DNA of 5,890 nucleotides, from assembly GCA_019745755.1 (NCBI GenBank), contig JAIESS010000021.1:1-5890 (forward strand), in the 5' to 3' direction. Origin of the DNA: Alphaproteobacteria bacterium (GTDB lineage: Bacteria > Pseudomonadota > Alphaproteobacteria > Paracaedibacterales > JAKBAR01). The notes below the pieces were generated by a model. It saw nothing but the letters and a program-made list of their open reading frames with translations, had not been told where the DNA came from and made no database searches. Both the position numbers and the translations under genes were made by a program. Shown here piece after piece: positions 1-5,890 of this stretch; positions within the stretch are counted from its first letter, which is position 1, and each line of letters starts with the position of its first letter.

Positions 1-196
1 TTTCTCTCTGTGATGTTTTTTTATTATGAGGGGGCAAAAACTGACTAATCTCCACATGACCAAAAGCCTCAACAACATCAAGGGTTTCGTCATAAGTCAC
101 TTTATCTGCTGTCAAGTACAGGGGGTAATTTGTGTGCGTAGCAGTTGCAGCGGAAAAATTAAAAAAAATAATAAGAAAAACAATAAGAAAAGACAA
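1..196 (-). CDS. OstA/LptA-LptD family LPS transport protein, N-terminal part (cut by window edge)
   Basis: This is a minus-strand reading frame entering from the left edge, with 65 codons visible if translation begins at the TTG at 196-194. The protein opens with a very hydrophobic stretch (about residues 2-14, rich in F, I, L and V) ending in FSAATA, a plausible signal peptide with cleavage near residue 19. It continues with LTADKVTYDETLDVVEAFG and HVEISQ. This is the OstA repeat pattern (AD-x-V-x-YD ... V-x-A-x-G-x-V-E-I) of LptA and the periplasmic part of LptD, which carry lipopolysaccharide across the periplasm to the outer membrane. Too little is visible to choose between the two; a larger LptD is possible. 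There is no in-frame ATG downstream of the TAA at 214-212. An ATG at 238 is in the same frame but separated from this frame by that stop. The family call is fairly safe; the start is not. Confidence 0.65.
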   Translation of the reverse strand, partial: MSFLIVFLIIFFNFSAATATHTNYPLYLTADKVTYDETLDVVEAFGHVEISQFLPPHNKKTSQRE

Positions 197-238
197 AGCT
201 GTGTGAGAGTATTAGAGGGACAATTCTTTCCTAATCAT
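197..238 (-). other. In-frame ATG plus eight-codon leader ended by TAA, ahead of the OstA-family frame
   Basis: On the minus strand an ATG at 238-236 begins MIRKELSL and stops at TAA (214-212). The same frame then stays open into the signal peptide of the OstA-family protein. The charged residues R3, K4 and E5 followed by the hydrophobic stretch look like the n-region of the same signal peptide, and a single-base change in the TAA would restore a continuous protein. The options are a nonsense mutation or sequencing error, a short leader peptide with re-initiation at the TTG at 196, or chance. No clear ribosome-binding site precedes the ATG. Confidence 0.4.
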
Positions 239-268
239 AGAGCAAGGCGCAGAAAATCTGCAATTTAA

Positions 269-274
269 ATTATA
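269..274 (-). promoter_or_regulatory. Candidate -10 box for the minus-strand OstA-family gene
   Basis: Read on the minus strand this is a perfect TATAAT, 30 bases upstream of the in-frame ATG at 238. A matching -35 is weak: TGCTAA-like bases lie 18 bp upstream at about 298-293. Transcription would start near 262, leaving a leader of roughly 25 bases before that ATG and about 65 bases before the TTG at 196. A small inverted repeat (GCAGA/TCTGC, 249-261) sits right at the predicted start. The -10 match is good, but in AT-rich DNA such a hexamer can occur by chance. Confidence 0.4.
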
Positions 275-297
275 TTTCTGTGATTTTTCTTGTTAGC

Positions 298-335
298 AGA
301 GGATTTTTCTTACTTTTCTTACAATAAGAGGATTT
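298..335. repeat. Pair of 9-bp direct repeats in the divergent intergenic region
   Basis: AGAGGATTT occurs at 298-306 and again at 327-335, with starts 29 bp apart, close to three helical turns. Both copies sit in a pyrimidine-rich tract just upstream of the structured RNA region and just upstream (on the minus strand) of the TATAAT box. The spacing would suit a regulator binding one face of the helix, but the sequence has low complexity and chance is a real alternative. Confidence 0.3.
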
Positions 336-350
336 CCTTTACCCTTTTTT

Positions 351-626
351 AACCCTCTCTGCTTTATTCTAAATCTAGTGGTTAGTAAGATCCGGTGAAG
401 CTGGGTCCATGACGGAGCCCGTTTGGGAAAGTGTCTACGCGCGTAGCATTATCCCAGATGAATGAATAAAAGGCAATGCGCCTTTGTTCAACCTCAAAAA
501 GCGAGAGTTTTATGAGGTGGGTTAGTCATGTCGTGGCGGCGCGAGGGGATGGGCAGATCACTGGAAATTCAAGGCCGGGAGGGCCCCACCGGGAAGGCCT
601 ATATCTAAGCAAGTGAAAGAGGGGTT
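351..626 (+). ncRNA. Candidate structured RNA of about 275 nt, family not recognised
   Basis: This stretch has no credible reading frame but folds into many nested helices. Outer closing helix: 351-358 with 618-626 (one bulge) and TGCTT 360-364 with AAGCA 607-611. Inner long-range helix: CCGGTG 392-397 with CACCGG 587-592, extended by U391-G593. Local hairpins: 403-408/414-420 (bulged G417); 424-456, with a perfect 12-bp palindrome (435-446) at its tip; 469-474/480-485; and 491-500/508-518 (ten pairs, one bulge). Two pairs are G-U when read on the plus strand (431-449 and 391-593) and would be C-A mismatches on the minus strand, which favours plus-strand transcription. Landmarks of RNase P RNA, tmRNA, SRP RNA and group I introns, and the group II domain V, are not seen. 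It could be an independent small RNA or a long 5' leader of the pet operon. The structure is read directly; the function is unknown. Confidence 0.5.
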
Positions 627-704
627 TCTGTGAAAGGGGGCAGATACAGGAGTTGGTCCTATTATTCTATACAGCACAGACAGTCAACAGGTTGATGAAA
701 AAAT

Positions 705-734
705 TTGTATTTTTGGATTATTTGGGTTTATCAT
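705..734 (+). promoter_or_regulatory. Weak candidate promoter for the petABC-putA operon
   Basis: TTGTAT (705-710) and TATCAT (729-734) are separated by 18 bp and lie about 30 bp upstream of the petA ATG. The surrounding sequence is AT-rich and other pairings, such as TTGGAT at 713 with TAAAAT at 734, are about as good. The rest of 627-765 shows only a short AGGA/TCCT hairpin near 648-660 with no U-run, so no terminator is called between the structured RNA and petA. Read-through from further upstream is therefore also possible. Confidence 0.25.
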
Positions 735-765
735 AAAATAAAGATAAATTTTTAAGAAACGGGCT

Positions 766-1305
766 ATGGTTAAAGCAAATCGCAGAGACTTTCTCTATCT
801 TTCCGCCGCAGGATTTGGTGCCGTTGGCGCTGGAGCAGGTTTATTAACATTTATTAAAAGCATGAATCCCGCAAAAGATGTCCTTGCACTTTCTTCTGTA
901 GAAGTAAATATCAAAGCTCTGAAACCAGGGCAGCAAAAAATTGTGACATGGCGGGGCAAACCCGTCTTTATCAAACGGCGCACACCGGAAGTCGTGAAAA
1001 CTGTTGAAGCCATTCCTCTCAAAAATCTCAAAGATCCACAGACGGATAAGGAGCGTTTTAGTAAAAACCAGGAATATTTGGTCGTTGTAGGTGTGTGCAC
1101 CCATCTTGGTTGTATTCCGAATCAACGTGAAGCACTAGGGGCCCAGAGTGGCCCTCAAGCCAATGAATCCGGAGGATGGCTTTGTGCCTGCCATGGCTCT
1201 GTGTATGATGCATCCGGCCGCATCTTACACGGACCGGCGCCTAAAAATCTGGAGGTTCCTCCGTATGAGATCCTCAAGGGCAATTCAACCATTAAAATTG
1301 GATAA
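766..1305 (+). CDS. petA: Ubiquinol-cytochrome c reductase, Rieske iron-sulfur subunit
   Basis: This 179-residue protein is the Rieske [2Fe-2S] subunit of the cytochrome bc1 complex (complex III). It takes one electron from ubiquinol at the Qo site and passes it to cytochrome c1 on the periplasmic side. The N-terminus carries a twin-arginine motif (NRRDFLYL, residues 5-12) followed by a Gly/Ala-rich hydrophobic helix (about 13-30), typical of a TAT-exported Rieske protein that keeps its anchor. The cluster-binding boxes are CTHLGC (111-116) and CACHGS (140-145): C111, H113, C140 and H143 bind the cluster, and C116-C142 would form the disulfide. Y147, D148 and the GPAP loop (156-159) are also conserved. 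Box 2 usually reads CPCH, so Ala141 is a small departure. The ribosome-binding site is weak (an A/G-rich AAGAAACGGG just upstream), but the twin-arginine motif so near the N-terminus fixes the start. It is first in the pet operon, 6 bp before petB. Confidence 0.96.
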   Translation: MVKANRRDFLYLSAAGFGAVGAGAGLLTFIKSMNPAKDVLALSSVEVNIKALKPGQQKIVTWRGKPVFIKRRTPEVVKTVEAIPLKNLKDPQTDKERFSKNQEYLVVVGVCTHLGCIPNQREALGAQSGPQANESGGWLCACHGSVYDASGRILHGPAPKNLEVPPYEILKGNSTIKIG

Positions 1306-1311
1306 CGTATT

Positions 1312-2499
1312 ATGAGCCTCATTAAATGGATTGACCATCGCCTTCCTGTCTTTACCTTTATGAAAAAGGAATTGGTGGAGTATCAAACGCCCAAAAATCT
1401 CAACTATATGTGGAATTTTGGTTCTCTTGCTGGGATTTGCCTTGTGATTATGATCATTACAGGGATTTTTCTCGCCATGCATTATGTCCCTCATGTGGAT
1501 AAGGCCTTTGACTCTGTCGAACACATTATGCGGGATGTCAATGGCGGATGGCTCATCCGCTATCTCCATATGAATGGCGCATCCATGTTCTTTATTGTGG
1601 TCTACGCCCATATTGCCCGCGGCCTTTATTACGGATCGTATAAAAATCCACGGGAGCTTTTATGGATTCTTGGCGTTGTGATTTTTCTTGTCATGATGGC
1701 CACAGCTTTTGTTGGCTATGTGCTCCCCTGGGGACAGATGAGCTTTTGGGGGGCCACAGTCATTACTAATCTTTTCTCTGCGTTTCCGGGGGGAGAGAGC
1801 ATTGTGCAATGGCTTTGGGGCGGTTATTCTGTTGATAATCCGACGCTCAATCGCTTTTTTGCCCTTCATTATCTTTTGCCCTTTGTAATTGTGGGGATAA
1901 CAGCCCTTCACCTGGTAGGCTTGCATCAGTTTGGATCCAGTAATCCTCTTGGTGTGGAGAAAAAAACAAAAGCAGACACTATTCCCTTCCATCCTTATTA
2001 CACTATTAAGGATTTGTACGGTCTTGGAATATTTTTCCTCGTGTATTTTTTCTTTGTCTTTTTTGCACCAAACTTTTTTGGTGAAGCCGACAATTACATC
2101 ACGGCAAATCCCCTTGTAACGCCGGAACATATTGTGCCGGAGTGGTATTTCTTGCCCTTCTACGCCATTTTACGATCCATCCCTGACAAGCTTCTTGGTG
2201 TTTTGTCCATGTTTGGGTCCATCTTTTTTTTGATTATACTCCCTTGGCTTGATCGCCATCCTGTGCGTAGCGGGCGCTTTCGTCCGTATTTCAAATACCT
2301 CTATTGGTTGCTTATTGCTGATGTTTTTCTTCTTGGATGGATAGGCTCACAACCACCAGAAGGTATCTATCTCATCATGGGTCAACTTGGCACAGTTTAC
2401 TATTTCTTTCATTTTCTTGTTCTCATGCCGGTTTTATCCCGTTATGAACCTGTTTTAGCGCTACCGGAGAGTATTTCAAATCCAAAGGTGATGTCATGA
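1312..2499 (+). CDS. petB: Ubiquinol-cytochrome c reductase, cytochrome b subunit
   Basis: This 395-residue integral membrane protein is the full-length, mitochondrial-type cytochrome b, unlike the split b6/subunit IV pair. It holds haems bL and bH and forms the Qo and Qi quinone sites. Eight membrane helices can be placed at about 33-58, 82-104, 116-136, 181-204, 233-252, 294-311, 326-344 and 353-373. The haem ligands are H86 and H100 on the second helix and H186 and H200 on the fourth, both pairs 14 apart. H205 in the LHQFGSSNP segment matches the Qi-site region. The Qo motif PEWY is at 276-279. The segment WGATVITNL (from W146) has Gly at 147, equivalent to yeast Gly143, whose change to Ala gives strobilurin resistance; the wild-type Gly predicts a Qo-inhibitor-sensitive enzyme. 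The petA stop is 6 bp upstream, and the final ATGA overlaps the petC start. No truncation is seen. Confidence 0.97.
   Translation: MSLIKWIDHRLPVFTFMKKELVEYQTPKNLNYMWNFGSLAGICLVIMIITGIFLAMHYVPHVDKAFDSVEHIMRDVNGGWLIRYLHMNGASMFFIVVYAHIARGLYYGSYKNPRELLWILGVVIFLVMMATAFVGYVLPWGQMSFWGATVITNLFSAFPGGESIVQWLWGGYSVDNPTLNRFFALHYLLPFVIVGITALHLVGLHQFGSSNPLGVEKKTKADTIPFHPYYTIKDLYGLGIFFLVYFFFVFFAPNFFGEADNYITANPLVTPEHIVPEWYFLPFYAILRSIPDKLLGVLSMFGSIFFLIILPWLDRHPVRSGRFRPYFKYLYWLLIADVFLLGWIGSQPPEGIYLIMGQLGTVYYFFHFLVLMPVLSRYEPVLALPESISNPKVMS
2484..2490 (+). promoter_or_regulatory. Ribosome-binding site for petC inside the end of petB
   Basis: AAAGGTG lies 5 bases before the petC ATG at 2496, within the last codons of petB. 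It supports that start and, with the ATGA overlap, suggests translational coupling of cytochrome b and cytochrome c1. Confidence 0.6.
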
Positions 2500-3281
2500 A
2501 AAATTATTCAAAAACCGTAGCGCTCTTTGTGTGGGTAATGCTTGCTATCATTATAGGCAGCGTTGGATTTTTACGCTTTACAACAGTGCCAGCCCATCAC
2601 GTCCCCCCTCCTCAGCAATGGGGATTTAAGGGACCTCTTGGAACATATGACAAGGCAGCACTTCAACGTGGATTCCAAGTCTATAAAGAGGTGTGCGCTG
2701 CGTGCCATGAGTTGAAGCGGATTCGTTTTCGTGAACTTGCCGCCCTTGGTTTTTCAGAACCTCAGATCAAGGCTTTGGCAGCAACCTATAGCATTAAAAT
2801 CCTCAATGAGTCAGGGGAAGAGGCAGAACGTCCTGGTATTCCCAGTGATGCATTCCCCCCTATTCATCCCAATGAGCTTGCGACCCGCGCTGCGAATAAT
2901 GGTGCCCTTCCTCCGGATCAATCTTTGATTATTAAAGCACGCCCTCATGGTGAAGACTACATTTATGCATTGCTCACAGGGTATGGCCAAACACCACCAA
3001 AGGACATTGTTGTCGGCGAGGGACGTTATTACAACCCCGTGATGGCTGGCGGGCAAATTTCAATGGCTCCTCCGCTCAAAGATGGTCAAGTCACTTATTC
3101 TGATGGAACAAAAGCAACAGTGAGTCAAATGGCAAAGGATGTGGTTGAATTTCTTTCATGGACCGCAGAGCCTGAAATGGAAGACCGTAAACGTACTGGC
3201 CTTGCCGTGCTTTTATACATGCTCGTTATGACGATTATTTTCTATGCTGCCAAACGTAAAATCTGGAAAGATGTTAAATAA
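2496..3281 (+). CDS. petC: Ubiquinol-cytochrome c reductase, cytochrome c1 subunit
   Basis: This 261-residue protein accepts electrons from the Rieske cluster and hands them to a soluble or membrane-bound cytochrome c in the periplasm. An N-terminal hydrophobic segment (about 8-24) serves as signal peptide. The haem c site CAACH is at 67-71, with covalent bonds at C67 and C70 and H71 as the proximal ligand. M190 in ISMAPPL is the expected sixth ligand. The family signature NELATRAANNGALPPD (126-141), followed by SLIIKAR, is intact. A C-terminal helix (about 234-252) ending in a basic tail anchors the protein, as in other c1 proteins. Length is in the normal bacterial range. It overlaps petB by 4 bp (ATGA), and its last 11 bases overlap the start of putA. 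The separate cytochrome b and c1 genes distinguish this operon from fbcH-type fusions. Confidence 0.96.
   Translation: MKNYSKTVALFVWVMLAIIIGSVGFLRFTTVPAHHVPPPQQWGFKGPLGTYDKAALQRGFQVYKEVCAACHELKRIRFRELAALGFSEPQIKALAATYSIKILNESGEEAERPGIPSDAFPPIHPNELATRAANNGALPPDQSLIIKARPHGEDYIYALLTGYGQTPPKDIVVGEGRYYNPVMAGGQISMAPPLKDGQVTYSDGTKATVSQMAKDVVEFLSWTAEPEMEDRKRTGLAVLLYMLVMTIIFYAAKRKIWKDVK
3265..3270 (+). promoter_or_regulatory. Ribosome-binding site deciding the putA start
   Basis: GGAAAG sits directly before the ATG at 3271, inside the last codons of petC. An in-frame ATG at 3244 has no purine-rich site ahead of it, and the next one at 3367 would remove conserved N-terminal residues, so 3271 is preferred. 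The site lies very close to the ATG, which fits translation coupled to petC termination at 3281. Confidence 0.45.
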
Positions 3282-5890
3282 ACGGCTTCCTTTCCCCTCT
3301 TCACCACACTGGCATACACTGCACGAGACTTACCGCAGATCTGAAAAAGACGTTCTGAACGATATTATGACGTCTTTTGATAAGACGCGTTATCCTGTAC
3401 ACCCCATTGAAGAACAGGCTTTACGTTGGATTAAAGCCCTTCGATCACCATCTAAAAGTCATCTTACGATCAATAAACTCCTCAATACCTACACCCTGGA
3501 TACACCGGAGGGACGTGCCCTCATGGTGCTTGCGGAGGCCCTGCTTCGTATTCCTGATAAGGCGACCCGAGAAAATTTGATCCGGGAAAAACTCACATCG
3601 ACGGGGTGGTATGACAGCGCCCAAAAAAGTGAATCATTTCTTATACAGATGGCAGGGTTTAGCCTCGATATATCAAAGCATTTAATGACCCTTGGCCAGG
3701 ATACGGCTTTTGAATATGCTGGTAAACTTGCACAAAAATTATCCAATCCCGTAATCCGTGGGTCCGTAATTCAGGGTATTCACCAGATGGGAGATACTTT
3801 CATTTTGGGCAAGACCATGGGGGACGCTCTTAAAAAGATACGTCATTCATCGATTAGACACCAAACCTATTCCTTTGATATGCTGGGTGAGGCAGCTGTG
3901 TGTTTTCAGGATGCGGATCACTATTTTGAAGCGTATAAAAATGCCATTATAGCAGCTGGTAATTTTAACAATGGGGCCATGAAGCCTCATGGTGTTTCTG
4001 TCAAACTCTCCGCGCTCTATCCACGTTATGAAGCCCTCAAACGTGATGCAGCCGTGTTTAACCTCACAGGAAGGCTCCTTACTCTAGCACAACTGGCTTC
4101 TGAAAAGGGGATTAACCTGACTATGGATGCTGAAGAGTCCGAGCGTTTAACTATGAGTCTTGAGATTTTTGAGGCCGTTTATGGGGACTCGTCTCTCAAA
4201 AATTATGAGGGCCTTGGTCTTGCTGTGCAGGCCTATCAAAAACGGGCTCCTGCAGTAATTGACTGGCTCTTGGATCTTTACAGTCGTTATAGCAAAAAAA
4301 TCCCTCTTCGCCTTGTTAAGGGCGCTTACTGGGACCGAGAAATTAAGGTAGCTCAAGAGCAGGGCGTGACGGATTTTCCCGTCTTTACACGCAAATCTCA
4401 TACGGATGTGTGTTATTTAACTTGTGCACAAAAAATATTAGATCGTACGGATGCTTTTTCGCCCTATTTCGCATCCCATAATGCCCACACACTATCCGCC
4501 ATTAGTCACATGGGAAAGAGCAAGCACTACACTCTCCAACGTCTTCAGGGTATGGGGGAGGATGTATTTGATGAACTTTTGAAAGATCACAAATCTGTTG
4601 CAATAGAAGTATATGCGCCTGTTGGTGCCTACAAAGATGTGCTGGCCTATTTAGTACGACGGCTCCTTGAAAATGGTGCAAACTCGTCCTTTGTTCATAA
4701 AATTTATGACAAAAATATTCCCGCAAAAGATCTTGCAAAGGATCCTTTTGACGTGGCTATGGAAAAAGATTTTTCTCCTCATTCAGGGATTTCTCTTCCC
4801 AAAAATATGTTTAAGGATCGTATAAATTCTAAAGGTATGGATCTTTCAGATTATCCAACCCTTGACAAACTAAAGGGTATTTTGGATGCACCTTCTACGC
4901 CAATTCCATCAACAAAAATCCCTCTTGATAGCATCATGGCTACAACCCATAAAGCCTTTGATTCATGGTCAGGGCGTTCTGTATTTGATAGAGCACGCCT
5001 TATTGAAAAACTTGGTGATGCTCTTGAACATGATACGGAAATTCTGCGCCTTCTTTGCATTGAAGGTAAAAAAACGATTGCGGATAGTATCTCAGAAGTA
5101 CGGGAAGCTATTGATTTTTGCCGTTATTACAGCGTTCAAGCAAAAAAACTTATGGGATCTCCTCACACACTGCCTGGGCCTGCGGGTGAACTCAATCAAC
5201 TATCTTATGCACCGCGCGGTGTGGCTGTGTGTATTAGTCCATGGAATTTTCCCCTGGCGATTTTTCTTGGACAAGTGGTGGCAGCCCTTGTCACAGGAAA
5301 TACTGTTGTGGCAAAACCGTCCAATCTCACCCCCGCTATTGCAGCGTATGCTGTGCATCTTGCTCATAAAACTGGTATTCCAGAGGATGTGCTACAGCTA
5401 TGCACCGCTCCTTCTTCCGACATGCATCGCGTGCTTGATCACCCCGCCGTTACTACAGTAGTGTTTACTGGATCAACCCACGTGGCAAAGAAAATTAATA
5501 CTCAGCTTGCAGACCGCTCTGGCCCTATTATTTCTTTTATTGCAGAAACAGGTGGCCTTAATGCCATGCTTGTCGACTCATCTGCCCTTTTTGAACAAGT
5601 TATTTTGGATGTAATGACATCGGCTTTCAAAAGTGCTGGTCAGCGTTGCTCAGCTTTACGCGTTTTATGTCTTCAGGACGATATTGCAGAGCCTCTTCTA
5701 GAACTATTGATCAATGCCATGAAAGCCCTGGATGTGGGGGATCCCAAATATCTCGCTACGGATATTGGTCCTGTGATTGATAATGGTGCAAAGCAACATC
5801 TCTTAAAACAAATTGAAAAACTCAAACAGCGGGGCCGTCTTCTTTATGAACATGCTGCTCCTCAGGATGGAGCTTTTATCCCACCCCAAT
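3271..5890 (+). CDS. putA: Bifunctional proline dehydrogenase / L-glutamate gamma-semialdehyde dehydrogenase PutA (C-terminus beyond window)
   Basis: The frame stays open to the window end, giving 873 codons. PutA oxidises proline to P5C with FAD, reducing ubiquinone, then oxidises glutamate semialdehyde to glutamate with NAD+. After an N-terminal arm (about 1-85, with LAEALLRIPDKATR from 87), the proline dehydrogenase barrel carries SVKLSALYPRY (K245), MDAEESERL (D286), VKGAYWDREIK (G351-E357), HNAHT (from H403), Y448 and the RR pair at 463-464 in LVRRLLENGAN. These match E. coli K329, D370, Y540 and R555/R556. The aldehyde dehydrogenase half shows SPWNFPLAIF (N659), FTGST, AETGG (E759) and the catalytic C793 in SAGQRCSALRVL. 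The ribbon-helix-helix repressor domain of E. coli PutA is absent, so this is an enzyme-only form that probably does not regulate its own gene. The inter-domain segment (530-566) is unusually short. It is last in the visible pet operon and overlaps petC by 11 bp. Confidence 0.96.
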   Translation, partial: MLNKRLPFPSSPHWHTLHETYRRSEKDVLNDIMTSFDKTRYPVHPIEEQALRWIKALRSPSKSHLTINKLLNTYTLDTPEGRALMVLAEALLRIPDKATRENLIREKLTSTGWYDSAQKSESFLIQMAGFSLDISKHLMTLGQDTAFEYAGKLAQKLSNPVIRGSVIQGIHQMGDTFILGKTMGDALKKIRHSSIRHQTYSFDMLGEAAVCFQDADHYFEAYKNAIIAAGNFNNGAMKPHGVSVKLSALYPRYEALKRDAAVFNLTGRLLTLAQLASEKGINLTMDAEESERLTMSLEIFEAVYGDSSLKNYEGLGLAVQAYQKRAPAVIDWLLDLYSRYSKKIPLRLVKGAYWDREIKVAQEQGVTDFPVFTRKSHTDVCYLTCAQKILDRTDAFSPYFASHNAHTLSAISHMGKSKHYTLQRLQGMGEDVFDELLKDHKSVAIEVYAPVGAYKDVLAYLVRRLLENGANSSFVHKIYDKNIPAKDLAKDPFDVAMEKDFSPHSGISLPKNMFKDRINSKGMDLSDYPTLDKLKGILDAPSTPIPSTKIPLDSIMATTHKAFDSWSGRSVFDRARLIEKLGDALEHDTEILRLLCIEGKKTIADSISEVREAIDFCRYYSVQAKKLMGSPHTLPGPAGELNQLSYAPRGVAVCISPWNFPLAIFLGQVVAALVTGNTVVAKPSNLTPAIAAYAVHLAHKTGIPEDVLQLCTAPSSDMHRVLDHPAVTTVVFTGSTHVAKKINTQLADRSGPIISFIAETGGLNAMLVDSSALFEQVILDVMTSAFKSAGQRCSALRVLCLQDDIAEPLLELLINAMKALDVGDPKYLATDIGPVIDNGAKQHLLKQIEKLKQRGRLLYEHAAPQDGAFIPPQ

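Noticed and set aside
26..268. Plus-strand 80-codon open frame near the left edge
   Set aside because: It lies opposite the OstA-family frame, its Lys/Asn-rich stretch is the complement of the minus-strand signal peptide, it has no ribosome-binding site and it resembles nothing known.
391..626. Possible cobalamin riboswitch
   Set aside because: CCGGTGAA and the CACTGG ... CCGGGAAGG segment recall parts of the B12 element. The 3' B12 box (GCC-x-GGAGACC-like) and the CCCGC-x-ACTGT segment are missing, the spacing is too long, and petABC has no link with B12.
351..626. RNase P RNA, tmRNA or group II intron remnant
   Set aside because: I found no GAGGAAAGTCC or ACAGAA-x-CCGGCTTA pair, no tRNA-like CCA end or tag frame, and no 34-nt domain V hairpin or GTGYG intron start, so none of these can be supported.
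643..665. Possible terminator after the structured RNA
   Set aside because: Only a four-pair AGGA/TCCT stem is present and no run of T follows, so it does not qualify as a rho-independent terminator.
3489..3746. Minus-strand open frames within putA, such as 3489-3746 and 4147-4401
   Set aside because: They are antisense shadows of the strongly conserved putA frame, with no family resemblance or translation signals.
4886..5461. 191-codon plus-strand open frame inside putA in another phase
   Set aside because: It overlaps the conserved PutA aldehyde dehydrogenase frame, which keeps its motifs throughout (PWNFP, FTGST). This frame's Leu-rich product shows no recognisable domain.

Overview
The window looks like chromosomal DNA from a moderately AT-rich alphaproteobacterium. 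The bc1 complex subunits are of the alphaproteobacterial/mitochondrial type: a TAT-exported Rieske protein, a full-length 395-residue cytochrome b with 14-residue haem-ligand spacing, and a membrane-anchored cytochrome c1. They are followed by a PutA without an N-terminal DNA-binding domain. Codon choice leans to A/T. An obligate or facultative host-associated lineage such as Holosporales would fit, but that is inference and cannot be settled from this window.

Layout. At the left edge, the minus strand carries the first ~65 codons of an exported OstA/LptA-LptD-family protein (lipopolysaccharide transport) that runs off the window. Its start is odd: an in-frame ATG is followed eight codons later by a TAA, and the reading frame then continues open with a signal peptide that can start at a TTG. 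A good minus-strand -10 box lies just upstream of the ATG. Positions ~197-765 are a divergent intergenic region. Most of it (~351-626) folds into a nested set of long-range and local helices that look like a structured RNA of about 275 nt. I could not match it to a known family.

From 766 to the right edge, four plus-strand genes are packed head to tail: petA (Rieske), petB (cytochrome b), petC (cytochrome c1) and a bifunctional proline utilisation gene putA, which is cut by the window end. Gaps are 6 bp (petA-petB), a 4-bp ATGA overlap (petB-petC) and an 11-bp overlap (petC-putA), with no terminator between them, so they very probably form one translationally coupled operon.

How the genes work together. 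PutA oxidises proline with FAD and passes the electrons to ubiquinone. The PetABC complex oxidises the resulting ubiquinol and reduces cytochrome c while moving protons. The operon therefore appears to link a quinone-reducing amino acid dehydrogenase directly with the quinol-oxidising complex. The unassigned structured RNA upstream and the putA-bc1 linkage are the two features most worth following up.
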